A stretch of DNA of 64,000 bases from Desulfuromonas sp964536375 (lineage in GTDB: Bacteria > Desulfobacterota > Desulfuromonadia > Desulfuromonadales > Desulfuromonadaceae). Location: contig CAZHXF010000006.1 of the NCBI GenBank assembly GCA_964536375.1, forward strand, positions 13,848 through 77,847, in the 5' to 3' direction. Positions 19,724 through 28,579 of the stretch are shown here, in pieces. Positions within the stretch are counted from its first letter, which is position 1; each line of letters starts with the position of its first letter. The position numbers and the translations under genes were made by a program. Under the pieces are notes generated by a model that saw nothing but the letters and a program-made list of their open reading frames with translations, searched no databases and was not told the DNA's origin.

Positions 19724-20719
19724 TCAATCGCCCAGATACTTATTAGGCACCAAATAATTCACCACATAATCGCGTACCGCATCAGTTAAGGATGCTTGCT
19801 GACTATTATAGCCAGTGGCACGCAACTTACTCACATCTGAACAAGTGTAATATTGATACTTTTCCTTTAAATGATCAGGCATATCGACATATTCAATAGT
19901 AACTACACGCTCTAAAGCGGCAAAAATCGCAGACGCCAACGCATTCCATGAATTTGCCCCATCACTACCAATATTATAGATCCCGTTAAGCGCTGGCTTA
20001 TCGAGAAAATACAGCGCCATACCAACAACGTCCTTTACGTAGACAAAATCGCGCATCTGTTCACCATCTGCATACTCATCCCGATAAGACCTGAACAAAC
20101 CTATTTTACCGGTTGTCAAAATCTGGTGGTAAGCCTTGATGACCAATGAGCTCATATCTCCCTTATGATATTCATTCGGACCGAACACGTTAAAAAATTT
20201 CAGACCAACGATTTTATCTAGCAACCCCTGACGTGCTGCCCATTGGTCAAACAACTGTTTAGAATAACCATACATATTTAGTGGGCGCAAAGAATCCAGC
20301 GCTGCTTCATCATCATTGAACCCACAGGTACCATCGCCATAGGTAGCTGCACTGGAGGCATAGATAAAACGCGCATCACAACGTAGCGCCAGCAAAGCCA
20401 ACTGCTTGGTATATTCAAAATTGTTATGGATCAAATAACGGGCATCAAGCTCTGTGGTTGCTGAGCACGCTCCCATATGAATAATGGCTTCAACCCCGTG
20501 TCGATCCAGCTCAAGATAATCAAAAACCTGATCATCCAGAACCAATTGCATAAAATCATCTTTTTCAATATAATCAGCAAACTTAAGCGGAGTTAAATTG
20601 CGCCATTTTTCGCTGGATCCCAGCGAGTCAACCACGACAATATCATTACGCCCCATCTGGTTGAGTTGCCACACTATGGCACTACCAATAAAACCCGCTC
20701 CACCTGTTACAATAATCAA
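19724..20719 (-). CDS. hldD: HldD, ADP-L-glycero-D-manno-heptose 6-epimerase
   Basis: Epimerises ADP-D-glycero-D-manno-heptose to the L-glycero form for the LPS inner core. The 331-residue extended SDR protein has GGAGFIGSAI at the N-terminus, SSAATYGDG, the catalytic YGYSK and the HldD signatures FFNVFGPNEYHKGDM and YRDEYADGEQMRDFVYVKDV. It starts with TTG at 20719, with AAAGGA eight bases upstream. With the Kdo genes further right it shows that the organism makes heptose-containing LPS. Confidence 0.96.
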   Translation of the reverse strand: MIIVTGGAGFIGSAIVWQLNQMGRNDIVVVDSLGSSEKWRNLTPLKFADYIEKDDFMQLVLDDQVFDYLELDRHGVEAIIHMGACSATTELDARYLIHNNFEYTKQLALLALRCDARFIYASSAATYGDGTCGFNDDEAALDSLRPLNMYGYSKQLFDQWAARQGLLDKIVGLKFFNVFGPNEYHKGDMSSLVIKAYHQILTTGKIGLFRSYRDEYADGEQMRDFVYVKDVVGMALYFLDKPALNGIYNIGSDGANSWNALASAIFAALERVVTIEYVDMPDHLKEKYQYYTCSDVSKLRATGYNSQQASLTDAVRDYVVNYLVPNKYLGD

Positions 20720-21357
20720 AATATTTATCCTTTATATATAAAACCTAAAAATAAGATAATACGATAATAAGACTAGATACTTTACCATCATCTCAACATC
20801 CACGCAAATACCACATCCGCTAATAATCCTGCCTCATAAGCGCTTGACAACAAGCATATTTGCACGAGTGTCACTTTAACGATAAAACAACGTTTGTTTA
20901 TCTCCGGAACACATTTTTTTTACTTTAACTAAAGACCAATATTACCCCGCTCAACATTAACATGCACCACCTGCTTTATCTAAATATCGTTACCTACAAC
21001 AAACAATAATTCCACAAATATCTATTGTAATTTCAAATAGTTAATTATATATAGAAAAAATATACACCTATCGGTTAAATTACAACAGATCAGGTATTCA
21101 ACAGCGACGTTAATAGGAAATTAAACATGGTTACATTTTACCGCGAATAAACTTGACAACCATCAATGAACAAGATTATTCTGCTGAGCAAGCCGTAAAT
21201 AAACACACAGGCTGATCAAGAAAGTTCATATGTTGAACTACAATTTTTAACAGCTCCTTCAATTCGCCACGTAAATTTGTTAGTCAGTCACCACCCGACA
21301 GCCCCCCAGATTGAACTTATTTATTTAGCGAGAATAAAATGAAAGGATTCACACTAC
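20720..21357. other. Intergenic region between divergent hldD and maeB
   Basis: About 640 AT-rich bases without a supported gene or RNA. They should contain the divergent promoters. A candidate for maeB is TTGACA at 21153-21158 with TATTCT at 21177-21182 (18-base spacing). AAAGGA precedes the maeB ATG. I see no repeat or riboswitch here. Confidence 0.5.
21153..21182 (+). promoter_or_regulatory. Candidate sigma-70 promoter for maeB
   Basis: TTGACA at 21153-21158 and TATTCT at 21177-21182 with an 18-base spacer. It would leave a leader of about 170 bases. The -10 match is only partial. Confidence 0.4.
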
Positions 21358-23637
21358 ATGGCAAAAAAAACAGAAGCACTCGACTATCACAGTTCAGGGC
21401 GTAAAGGGAAGATCGAGGTAGTTTCTACCAAACCTTGCGACACCAGCCGCGATCTATCCCTTGCCTACACTCCAGGCGTCGCGGAACCATGTCTTGAAAT
21501 CGAAAAAGACCCTAAAACAGCCTATGAATACACAGCAAAAGGGAATCTTGTTGCTGTTGTTTCTAACGGTAGCGCTGTTTTAGGTCTTGGCAACATTGGT
21601 GCACTAGCGGGCAAGCCGGTTATGGAGGGGAAAGGGATTCTTTTTAAGCGATTTGCTGATGTTGATGTATTTGACATTGAGCTTGACACCAAAGACCCCG
21701 ATGAGATCATTCGTACCGTACAACTGCTTGAACCAACATTTGGCGGTATCAACCTAGAAGACATTAAAGCTCCTGAGTGTTTCTATATTGAAGAAAAACT
21801 TAAAGAAACAATGAACATCCCTGTCTTTCACGATGATCAGCATGGTACTGCAATTATCGCCAATGCGGGACTTCTCAATGCTCTTGAGATTACTAAAAAA
21901 GATATCAGCAAGATCAAGATTGTTGTCAACGGTGCCGGCGCGGCAGGTATTGCTTGTGCACAAATGGCCCTCACCCTTGGTGCCACACTTGAAAACATGA
22001 TTGCCTGCGACAGCAAAGGGGTAATCTTCAAAGGTCGCACTGAAGGGATGAACGAGTACAAGGCTCGCCTTGCAACAGACTCAGAAGCCCGCACCCTTGC
22101 CGAAGCGATGGTCGATGCCGATGTATTCTTTGGCGTATCGGCCAAAGATGCCGTAACACCAGAGATGGTTGAATCCATGGCCAAAGATCCGATTATCTTT
22201 GCCTTGGCGAACCCTGATCCCGAGATTCTCCCTCCCGATGCGATGAAAGTTCGAAGTGATGCGATTGTCGGTACAGGTCGCAGTGACTTTTCCAATCAAG
22301 TCAACAATGTGCTGTGTTTCCCGTTTTTGTTCCGTGGCGCCTTAGATACCCATGCTACAGCTATCAATGACGAAATGAAAATGGCAGCGGTTAAAGCCCT
22401 TGCCAACTTGGCCAAAGAAGATGTGCCAGATTCAGTTATAAAAGCCTATGGCAATACCATGTTTTCCTTTGGGCGCGACTATCTTATCCCTAAGCCATTC
22501 GATCCACGCGTGTTGTTACATGTTGCACCTGCGGTTGCTCAAGCGGCAATTGACAGTGGCGTTGCCAGACGTGACATTGGTGATATGGATAAGTATACCG
22601 AATCACTTGAAGCATTGCAGGGACGTTCAAAAGAGATCATGCGCACCTTGATCAATAAGGCAAAGTCTGAGCGTAAACGGGTTGTATTCCCTGAGGGCGA
22701 TGACAGCAAAGTCCTCCGCGCTTGCCAGATCTTAGTCGATGAGAAAATTGCTATCCCTATCCTTCTCGGACCAGAAGTTAAAATTAAAAATAAGATCAAA
22801 GAGCTTGGTCTCGACCTCCTTGGAGTACAAATTATCGACACCAAGGGGAGTCCGAAAAACCGTGAATACACTGCAGAATTATTTCGCCTGCGCCAGCGTA
22901 AAGGTGTAACTCTGGCTGGAGCCAGCCGCACAATTTGTCGTGAACGCAACTACTATGGCGCTATGATGGTACGTATGGGCGACGCAGACGCCATGCTATC
23001 AGGGGTGAACCACCACTATCCTGACACCATTCGCCCAGCCCTCGAAGTAATCGGCAAACAAAGTTCAGTAAGTGGTGTACATGGTCTATACATGCTGGTA
23101 TTCAAAAATGAGGTCATCTTCTGTGCGGATACCACAGTAACCATTGATCCAACAGCAGAGGAACTGGCTGAGACAGCCATTCTAGCTTCAAATAAAGCAC
23201 GCCAGTTTGACGTTGAACCCCGCGTTGCCATGTTGTCATTTGCCAACTTTGGCAGCGTCAATCATCCTTGTACCATTAAGGTGCAAAAAGCCACCAAACT
23301 GGTTAAAAAGTGGGCACCGGATCTGGTTGTCGAGGGTGAAATGCAAGCAAATATAGCCTTAGATCCAGAGATAACTGAACGTCAATATCCGTTCTCGGCA
23401 TTGAAGGGCAACGCCAATGTGTTAATCTTCCCTGATCTCAATTCAGGCAACATAGCTTATAAATTATTAGATAAGCTGGGAGGCGCTGAAGCTGTTGGTC
23501 CAATTCTGATGGGCATGAAAAAACCGGTCCACGTGTTACAGCGTGGCGATGATGTCAATGATATTGTCAACATGGCTGCGGTTGCTGTTGTCGATGCCCA
23601 AGTATCATCTGATGAAGAGATCAACAACGGCGATTAA
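21358..23637 (+). CDS. maeB: MaeB, NADP-type malic enzyme with C-terminal phosphotransacetylase-like domain
   Basis: Oxidative decarboxylation of malate to pyruvate, linking the citric acid cycle to acetyl-CoA and NADPH supply. 759 residues: malic enzyme domain about 1-430 (SLAYTPGVAEPC, FHDDQHGTA, NGAGAAGIA, FALANPDPEI) and a phosphate acetyltransferase-like domain about 440-750 (VVFPEGDD, DADAMLSGVNHHYP, GSVNHPC). In such fusions the C-terminal domain is usually regulatory, binding acetyl-CoA. Leucine codons are mostly CTT before about 22860 and never CTT after it, unlike neighbouring genes (see findings). It is followed by a strong terminator at an assembly gap. Confidence 0.96.
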   Translation: MAKKTEALDYHSSGRKGKIEVVSTKPCDTSRDLSLAYTPGVAEPCLEIEKDPKTAYEYTAKGNLVAVVSNGSAVLGLGNIGALAGKPVMEGKGILFKRFADVDVFDIELDTKDPDEIIRTVQLLEPTFGGINLEDIKAPECFYIEEKLKETMNIPVFHDDQHGTAIIANAGLLNALEITKKDISKIKIVVNGAGAAGIACAQMALTLGATLENMIACDSKGVIFKGRTEGMNEYKARLATDSEARTLAEAMVDADVFFGVSAKDAVTPEMVESMAKDPIIFALANPDPEILPPDAMKVRSDAIVGTGRSDFSNQVNNVLCFPFLFRGALDTHATAINDEMKMAAVKALANLAKEDVPDSVIKAYGNTMFSFGRDYLIPKPFDPRVLLHVAPAVAQAAIDSGVARRDIGDMDKYTESLEALQGRSKEIMRTLINKAKSERKRVVFPEGDDSKVLRACQILVDEKIAIPILLGPEVKIKNKIKELGLDLLGVQIIDTKGSPKNREYTAELFRLRQRKGVTLAGASRTICRERNYYGAMMVRMGDADAMLSGVNHHYPDTIRPALEVIGKQSSVSGVHGLYMLVFKNEVIFCADTTVTIDPTAEELAETAILASNKARQFDVEPRVAMLSFANFGSVNHPCTIKVQKATKLVKKWAPDLVVEGEMQANIALDPEITERQYPFSALKGNANVLIFPDLNSGNIAYKLLDKLGGAEAVGPILMGMKKPVHVLQRGDDVNDIVNMAAVAVVDAQVSSDEEINNGD

Positions 23638-23687
23638 TAACATTAATAACATATTAGCTACACAGTGAATAATAAAAGGCAGATCAC
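23633..23687 (+). repeat. Left copy of a 55-base duplication flanking an assembly gap
   Basis: Identical to 23788-23842. It starts within the last codons of maeB and ends at the left arm of the terminator hairpin, immediately before the Ns. Most likely an unmerged contig overlap, not a biological repeat. Confidence 0.9.
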
Positions 23688-23787
23688 NNNNNNNNNNNNN
23701 NNNNNNNNNNNNNNNNNNNNNNNNNNNNNNNNNNNNNNNNNNNNNNNNNNNNNNNNNNNNNNNNNNNNNNNNNNNNNNNNNNNNNNN
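23688..23787. other. Assembly gap of 100 Ns
   Basis: Exactly 100 ambiguous bases, a usual placeholder size. The flanks repeat each other for 55 bases, so the true gap may be negative: the contigs overlap. Confidence 0.95.
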
Positions 23788-23842
23788 ATTAATAACATTA
23801 ATAACATATTAGCTACACAGTGAATAATAAAAGGCAGATCAC
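23788..23842 (+). repeat. Right copy of the 55-base duplication
   Basis: Same 55 bases as 23633-23687, here continuing into the complete terminator hairpin and the thrC upstream region. Confidence 0.9.
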
Positions 23843-23860
23843 CTATGTGATCTGCCTTTT
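23829..23860 (+). terminator. Intrinsic terminator of maeB
   Basis: Perfect 14-base stem (AAAAGGCAGATCAC at 23829-23842, its complement at 23847-23860) with a CTAT loop, ending in TTTT and further T-rich sequence. It is nearly symmetrical and could act on either strand. Confidence 0.9.
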
Positions 23861-23991
23861 ATCGTTTTTCAGCCATGATAAAACAATCATCGCTACATAG
23901 CGGTGCGCTATTTAAGCTACTTTAATTCCGTAGGCAATCCTGATAGAATACAACTTTATTTTTCAACTACCACCTATGGAGAAACCAAACC
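23843..23991 (+). other. Region upstream of thrC
   Basis: With the gap and duplication this makes a gene-free stretch of about 350 bases. Apart from the terminator it contains only a weak -10-like TAGAAT near 23944 and GGAG ahead of the thrC ATG. Confidence 0.4.
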
Positions 23992-25383
23992 ATGCGTTAT
24001 AAAAGCACCCGCGGTAAAGTGAATGACATTTCATTTAAAGACGCCGTAATGATGGGCTTAGCAACCGACGGCGGTTTGTTACTGCCAGAATACATCCCCA
24101 GCTTAACTACTGAAAAAATAAACTCTTTTGCCGCCATGAGCTACCCGCAGATAGCTTTTGAAGTTATATCGCGCTTCACTGGTGACGATTTCCCCGCAGC
24201 AGATCTACGGGCACTTATTGAGCGCTCATATGCCGCATTTGACCATCCTGAAGTTACCCCACTAGTACATAAAAATGGCGTATATATTCTGGAATTATTC
24301 CACGGTCCCACATTAGCTTTTAAGGATATTGCCCTACAATTACTCGGCAACATATTCGAATACCTGCTGGATGAACGCAACGAAAAGATGAACATCATTG
24401 GTGCCACATCAGGTGACACCGGCAGCGCCGCTATCTACGGTGTCCGCGGCAAAGACAAAATAAACATCTTTATTATGCACCCGCACGGCAAAGTATCTCA
24501 TATCCAAGAATTGCAAATGACCACTGTTACCGACGCCAACGTATTCAATCTGGCAATACGTGGCACTTTTGATGATGGACAACGCATTATCAAAGAGATA
24601 TTTGGTGATTTGGATTTTAAAACCAGCTATGCACTCGGAGCAATTAATTCCATCAACTGGGCACGGGTACTGGCGCAAATTGTTTACTACTTTTACGCTT
24701 ACAGTCGGGTGCAAGCGGAAACAGGTAGCAAAAATATAGATTTTTCCGTACCAACCGGCAACTTTGGCGATATCTTCGCTGGCTATATGGCCAAGCGTAT
24801 GGGTTTGCCCATCAGCAAACTTATTCTTGCCACCAATGAGAATAATATTTTGGCCCGTTTTGTGCTCAATGGCGACTATTCTGTTGGCACCGTTGTTGAG
24901 ACCTTGTCGCCATCCATGGACATCCAAATAGCCAGCAATTTTGAACGCTATCTGTACTATCTACTGGACGAAGACAGTGAATCACTGCGCGATTTAATGG
25001 AAAGCTTTGCCGTTAGTAACAGTCTACAATTTGATGAACAATTACAAAGCAAAGTACGTCAGGATTTCACTGCACTTACCGTTGACAAACAAGCTACCTT
25101 AAAACAAATAAGCAGCTTCTACACCAGCACTAAATATATTCTCGATCCCCATACCGCAGTTGGAGTAAAAGCGGGTATTGAGCTCAGCGATCCGGACATA
25201 CCATTAGTGTGCTTAGCTACTGCCCATCCAGCTAAATTCGGCGAAGCCGTCTTTCAAGCAATTGGTTGCCAGCCGCCAATACCGGAGTCACTAGAAGGAA
25301 TTGAGCAGCGCCCACGCTGTTGTGACCTAGTTGACGCTGAAACGGAACATATTAAAGAGTACCTCAGGCAACGTTCGCGTTAA
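23992..25383 (+). CDS. thrC: ThrC, threonine synthase
   Basis: PLP enzyme that converts O-phosphohomoserine to threonine. The 463-residue product is of the longer form, with N-terminal YKSTRGKVNDISFKDA, the PLP lysine K111 in GPTLAFKDIALQ, GATSGDTGSAAIYG and the glycine-rich VPTGNFGDIFAGY. GGAG lies upstream of the ATG. It is a single-gene unit bounded by terminators on both sides. Confidence 0.96.
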   Translation: MRYKSTRGKVNDISFKDAVMMGLATDGGLLLPEYIPSLTTEKINSFAAMSYPQIAFEVISRFTGDDFPAADLRALIERSYAAFDHPEVTPLVHKNGVYILELFHGPTLAFKDIALQLLGNIFEYLLDERNEKMNIIGATSGDTGSAAIYGVRGKDKINIFIMHPHGKVSHIQELQMTTVTDANVFNLAIRGTFDDGQRIIKEIFGDLDFKTSYALGAINSINWARVLAQIVYYFYAYSRVQAETGSKNIDFSVPTGNFGDIFAGYMAKRMGLPISKLILATNENNILARFVLNGDYSVGTVVETLSPSMDIQIASNFERYLYYLLDEDSESLRDLMESFAVSNSLQFDEQLQSKVRQDFTALTVDKQATLKQISSFYTSTKYILDPHTAVGVKAGIELSDPDIPLVCLATAHPAKFGEAVFQAIGCQPPIPESLEGIEQRPRCCDLVDAETEHIKEYLRQRSR

Positions 25384-25405
25384 CAAAAGTTGATGTTAAT
25401 TCCAC

Positions 25406-25443
25406 AAAAAAGCCCGCACTATGTTGTTAGTGTGGGCTTTTTT
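25406..25443 (+). terminator. Bidirectional terminator between thrC and yciI-like gene
   Basis: Fifteen-base arms (AAAAAAGCCCGCACT at 25406-25420; AGTGTGGGCTTTTTT at 25429-25443) with one G-U pair and an eight-base loop. T-runs occur on both strands, so it can serve the convergent thrC and minus-strand operons. Confidence 0.92.
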
Positions 25444-25487
25444 GTTTTTATATATTTTTATGTTAGTGACCGATATCAACCACACAA

Positions 25488-25766
25488 TCAGGCAGGCAGA
25501 ACCTTTTTCCACTGATTAATAGTTACTTGAGAAAACAGTCCGACATTGGCATAAGGATCGTTAGCGGCAAAATCAACGGCAGCAGCTTTATCGTCTAAAT
25601 CGAGAATAACAACAGAACCGTTCATATCCCCAGCATCATCCAACGTTGGACCAGCGGCAAATAATTTATCGCCAAAACTTCTCAAATACTCCACATGCAT
25701 TGGTCTGTTTTCCATACGCACAGCCAGATGATTTTTATTGTCCACACAATGAATTACGTATAGCAA
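25488..25766 (-). CDS. YciI family protein
   Basis: Small alpha/beta-barrel protein of the YciI/DUF3 family; the biochemical role is not established. The frame is open to 25799, but an excellent AAGGAGG lies five bases before a TTG at 25766. Starting there gives MLYVIHCVD, the usual family start, and 92 residues. Seen: a conserved His-Asp pair region (RPMHVEYL, FAAGPTLDD) and DPYANVGLF near the end. It is the last gene of the rluB-scpBA series, 39 bases after rluB. Confidence 0.9.
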   Translation of the reverse strand: MLYVIHCVDNKNHLAVRMENRPMHVEYLRSFGDKLFAAGPTLDDAGDMNGSVVILDLDDKAAAVDFAANDPYANVGLFSQVTINQWKKVLPA

Positions 25767-25805
25767 ACCGACCTCCTTTTTATAATTTGTAGTTGTCAAA
25801 ATAAC

Positions 25806-26528
25806 TCATTGCACAATTTTTTGCAGCGTAGCTAGTTCATCTGCACGTAAAAAGCGCGTTTTTCCTGGAGCCAAATTACCCAGTTCAATATTGGCCATGC
25901 GCACCCTTTTGAGAGAACTGACACTGGAACCAACAACTGTGCACATGCGCCGCACTTGGCGATTACGCCCCTCAGTTATGGTTAATTCAAACCAAGTATT
26001 TTTGGCTGAACTGCGCACATGCCCAACTTTTGCTGGAGCAGTGATCCCCTCTTCCAACATAACCCCTCGTTCAAGTGACTGTTGCGCACTTGCTGATAGA
26101 TTACCGCTGATCTTAACCAGATATGTCTTGGGTATTTTATGACGCGGATGCAATATATGGGCAGCCAGATCACCATCGTTGGTCAACAACAACAGCCCCT
26201 CCGTATTGAGATCAAGACGACCAACTGGAAACAACCGCTGGCTAATACCCTGCAAAAATTCAATTATTGTCGGCCGCCCTTGCGGATCTTTTAACGTGGT
26301 AACGTAACCAATAGGCTTGTTCAACAATAGATATACCTTTTCCTGTTGTTTCCCAAGTTCGGCACCATTTACACACACTCGATCTACACTCAGATCGGCT
26401 TTATCACCAAGTTGGGCTACGTTTGCATTGATGGTCACGCGTCCCTGGGCAATCCATGTTTCTGCCTTACGGCGTGAAGCCAAACCTGCTTGAGCAATTA
26501 ATTTTTGTATCCGTTGAGGCTGAGCCAT
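25806..26528 (-). CDS. rluB: RluB/RsuA-family 23S rRNA pseudouridine synthase
   Basis: Converts a uridine in 23S rRNA to pseudouridine. In 240 residues an N-terminal S4 RNA-binding domain (RIQKLIAQAGLASRRKAE) is followed by the catalytic domain with LLLNKPIGYVTT, the catalytic aspartate in GRLDLNTEGLLLLTNDG, and GRNRQVRRM. The start overlaps the scpB stop by one base. Its position after scpA-scpB is the common arrangement, which supports rluB over rsuA. Confidence 0.93.
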   Translation of the reverse strand: MAQPQRIQKLIAQAGLASRRKAETWIAQGRVTINANVAQLGDKADLSVDRVCVNGAELGKQQEKVYLLLNKPIGYVTTLKDPQGRPTIIEFLQGISQRLFPVGRLDLNTEGLLLLTNDGDLAAHILHPRHKIPKTYLVKISGNLSASAQQSLERGVMLEEGITAPAKVGHVRSSAKNTWFELTITEGRNRQVRRMCTVVGSSVSSLKRVRMANIELGNLAPGKTRFLRADELATLQKIVQ

Positions 26529-27085
26529 CAGTTATCAAAATCCATTTCCAGAGATAATGCCACGTCGTCAGGGGCAGTAAACTCTTGCAAGTTCGGCAAG
26601 CCGGACAAATCATTTAAACCAAAATATTCTAGAAAATACTTAGCGGTACCATATAGCGCTGGTTTGCCGGGAGCATCCTTTTTGCCAACGACTTTAATCA
26701 GTTGTTTCTCCATTAACATACGCACCACACCACCAGACTCCACTCCACGCAAATATTCAATTTCTGCACGGGTTACCGGCTGTCGATAGGCGATAATCGC
26801 CAGGGTTTCAGTGGCTGCCTTGGAAAAACACGTCCGGCGTGAGCGATTGAGTTTCAGCACCCATGGTGCGTATTCGGGACGGGTACGCAGCTGAAACCCT
26901 CCAGCTATCTCCTGCAACAGCACTCCCCGACCATCTTGGGCATAATCGACAGTCAACTCGTGGAGAACTAAACGCAGCTGATCGCGCTCAACTTCAAATA
27001 TCGCCTGTAACCGCTCCATTTTCAATGGTTCATCACTAGCAAACAACACCGCTTCAAGGCGTGATTTTAATTTTACGACATTCAC
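26528..27085 (-). CDS. scpB: ScpB, segregation and condensation protein B
   Basis: Winged-helix kleisin-associated subunit of the SMC-ScpAB condensin used in chromosome segregation. The 185-residue protein has the family segments EAVLFASDEPL, LAIIAYRQPVTRAEIEYLRGV and a GKKDAPGKPALYGT wing. It overlaps scpA by one base and rluB by one base, so the three genes are translationally coupled. The smc gene is not in this window. Confidence 0.94.
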   Translation of the reverse strand: MNVVKLKSRLEAVLFASDEPLKMERLQAIFEVERDQLRLVLHELTVDYAQDGRGVLLQEIAGGFQLRTRPEYAPWVLKLNRSRRTCFSKAATETLAIIAYRQPVTRAEIEYLRGVESGGVVRMLMEKQLIKVVGKKDAPGKPALYGTAKYFLEYFGLNDLSGLPNLQEFTAPDDVALSLEMDFDN

Positions 27086-27858
27086 TATATTTCCTGCCCA
27101 TGGCCTTCAGGATTGTTCTTATCTGTTTGCACTGGATAAATATAGATGATCCCATGCGGATTAAACTGGACAATTTTGCACTGTTGCAACTTAACAAATT
27201 CCAGTACCGCAATAAACATCACCACAATCTCGAGGCGACGAGGCAAGGCGGAAAAACAATCATTGAATGGCAGGTGCTCACGCCCTGCCAATAACGCCCG
27301 TAACCTTTGCCCGGCTTCAACCACACTAAAATCGGTTACATATACTTCATGATACTGCGGTTCAACCACCCGCGCCAGCACGCTTCTTAAAGCCTGAACC
27401 AATTCAAACAATCCAACCTCACCAGTAGCATCAGTTGTTGCTATGCCACCAGCTAAATTCTGCTCAGCATTTTCCGGGCGAGAAAAAACATCCCGCTCCA
27501 GCTGAGGATATTCGTCCAACTGCTGAGCACCATCTTTATACCGTTGGTACTCTAACAGCCGGTGCACCAATTCAACACGTGGGTCAATTTCAAGCTCATC
27601 ATCGCGTTCGGTGTGCAACGCAGGCAGCAACATCTTAGATTTAATATGGAGCAAGGTCGCCGCCATGAGCAAAAACTCACTGGCAACGTCAATATTGTGC
27701 GCTTCCATCTGTTCCAGATAAAACAAATATTGCTCAGTAATATGGACTATGGGAATATCGTAAATATCCATCTCATGTTGCACGACAAGATGAAGCAAAA
27801 GATCTAGTGGTCCCTCGAAACTGTCGAGTTTTATTTCATAACCGGTAGCTGAGTTCAC
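27085..27858 (-). CDS. scpA: ScpA, segregation and condensation protein A (kleisin)
   Basis: Kleisin bridging the SMC heads. The 257 residues include the N-terminal YEIKLDSFEGPLDLLLHLV typical of ScpA, EFLLMAATLLHIKSKMLLP, and a C-terminal winged-helix part with FIAVLEFVKLQQCKIVQF. The start is GTG at 27858 with no strong ribosome site; it lies six bases after the stop of the M50 protease gene. Confidence 0.94.
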   Translation of the reverse strand: MNSATGYEIKLDSFEGPLDLLLHLVVQHEMDIYDIPIVHITEQYLFYLEQMEAHNIDVASEFLLMAATLLHIKSKMLLPALHTERDDELEIDPRVELVHRLLEYQRYKDGAQQLDEYPQLERDVFSRPENAEQNLAGGIATTDATGEVGLFELVQALRSVLARVVEPQYHEVYVTDFSVVEAGQRLRALLAGREHLPFNDCFSALPRRLEIVVMFIAVLEFVKLQQCKIVQFNPHGIIYIYPVQTDKNNPEGHGQEI

Positions 27859-27864
27859 AACAAA

Positions 27865-28542
27865 TTAATTGCTAAACAGAAAGCGCATAACAACGTTAAC
27901 AACCTCGATATGTTGACCAGCAAGAATTGATACCACGGACAATATTATCGGCCCAAGCACTGTGGACCAGAGGTCGGTAAAAAAAACCAGCGCAATAACC
28001 AACATAAATCCAAAGGGTTCAATACGTGCCAACACTGCCGCGTACCGACTAGGCAACAGCGCCGACAGAATCCGCCCCCCATCTAATGGTGGGATAGGCA
28101 CCAGGTTAAACACCGACAAAATGACATTAATATACAAGCTAAAAGCTGCCATCAGAGCGATAGGTTTAGTCACCAACGCAACATTAAAGGGCAAAGAAGC
28201 CTCTATGAAACCAAGGAGATGGAGCAACAATGCCGACGCGATAGCTAACCCCAGATTAGCCCCGGGACCAGCAAGAGCAACCCATAACATATTCTTTTTT
28301 GGATTACGTAAATTGGCAAAATTGACCGGCACTGGTCGCGCCCAGCCAAAACCGACGAACAATAAAGCCAGAGTACCTACAGGATCAAGATGACGTACTG
28401 GATTAAGGGTCAGCCGTCCCAACAGACGAGCGGTTGGATCACCAAAGCGATCAGCCACATAACCATGAGCAACCTCATGGACGGTAACTGCTAACAGCGC
28501 AGGAGCAAGCATAATAGAAATTTTTGTTAACATATGTTCCAT
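27865..28542 (-). CDS. Site-2 protease family (M50B) membrane metalloprotease
   Basis: Small integral-membrane zinc protease. The 225 residues hold four to six hydrophobic segments, the zinc motif HEVAH at 22-26 (VTVHEVAHGYVADRFGD) and a later NxxPxPPLDGG motif (FNLVPIPPLDGGRIL) that supplies the third ligand. NPVRHLDPVGTL and WARPVPVN are typical of the compact M50B subgroup often found next to scpA. The substrate is unknown. Confidence 0.92.
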   Translation of the reverse strand: MEHMLTKISIMLAPALLAVTVHEVAHGYVADRFGDPTARLLGRLTLNPVRHLDPVGTLALLFVGFGWARPVPVNFANLRNPKKNMLWVALAGPGANLGLAIASALLLHLLGFIEASLPFNVALVTKPIALMAAFSLYINVILSVFNLVPIPPLDGGRILSALLPSRYAAVLARIEPFGFMLVIALVFFTDLWSTVLGPIILSVVSILAGQHIEVVNVVMRFLFSN

Positions 28543-28579
28543 AGGCTAGATAATCCCTGTTACTGGTTGTAATCAAACC

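Noticed and set aside
21522..22949. Several long minus-strand open frames antisense to maeB
   Set aside because: They have no family resemblance, no ribosome sites, and are explained by the unusual codon usage of the first part of maeB.
23633..23842. Direct repeats as a mobile-element target duplication
   Set aside because: At 55 bases they are too long for a usual target duplication, and they end exactly at a 100-N placeholder and a hairpin arm, so an assembly cause is simpler.
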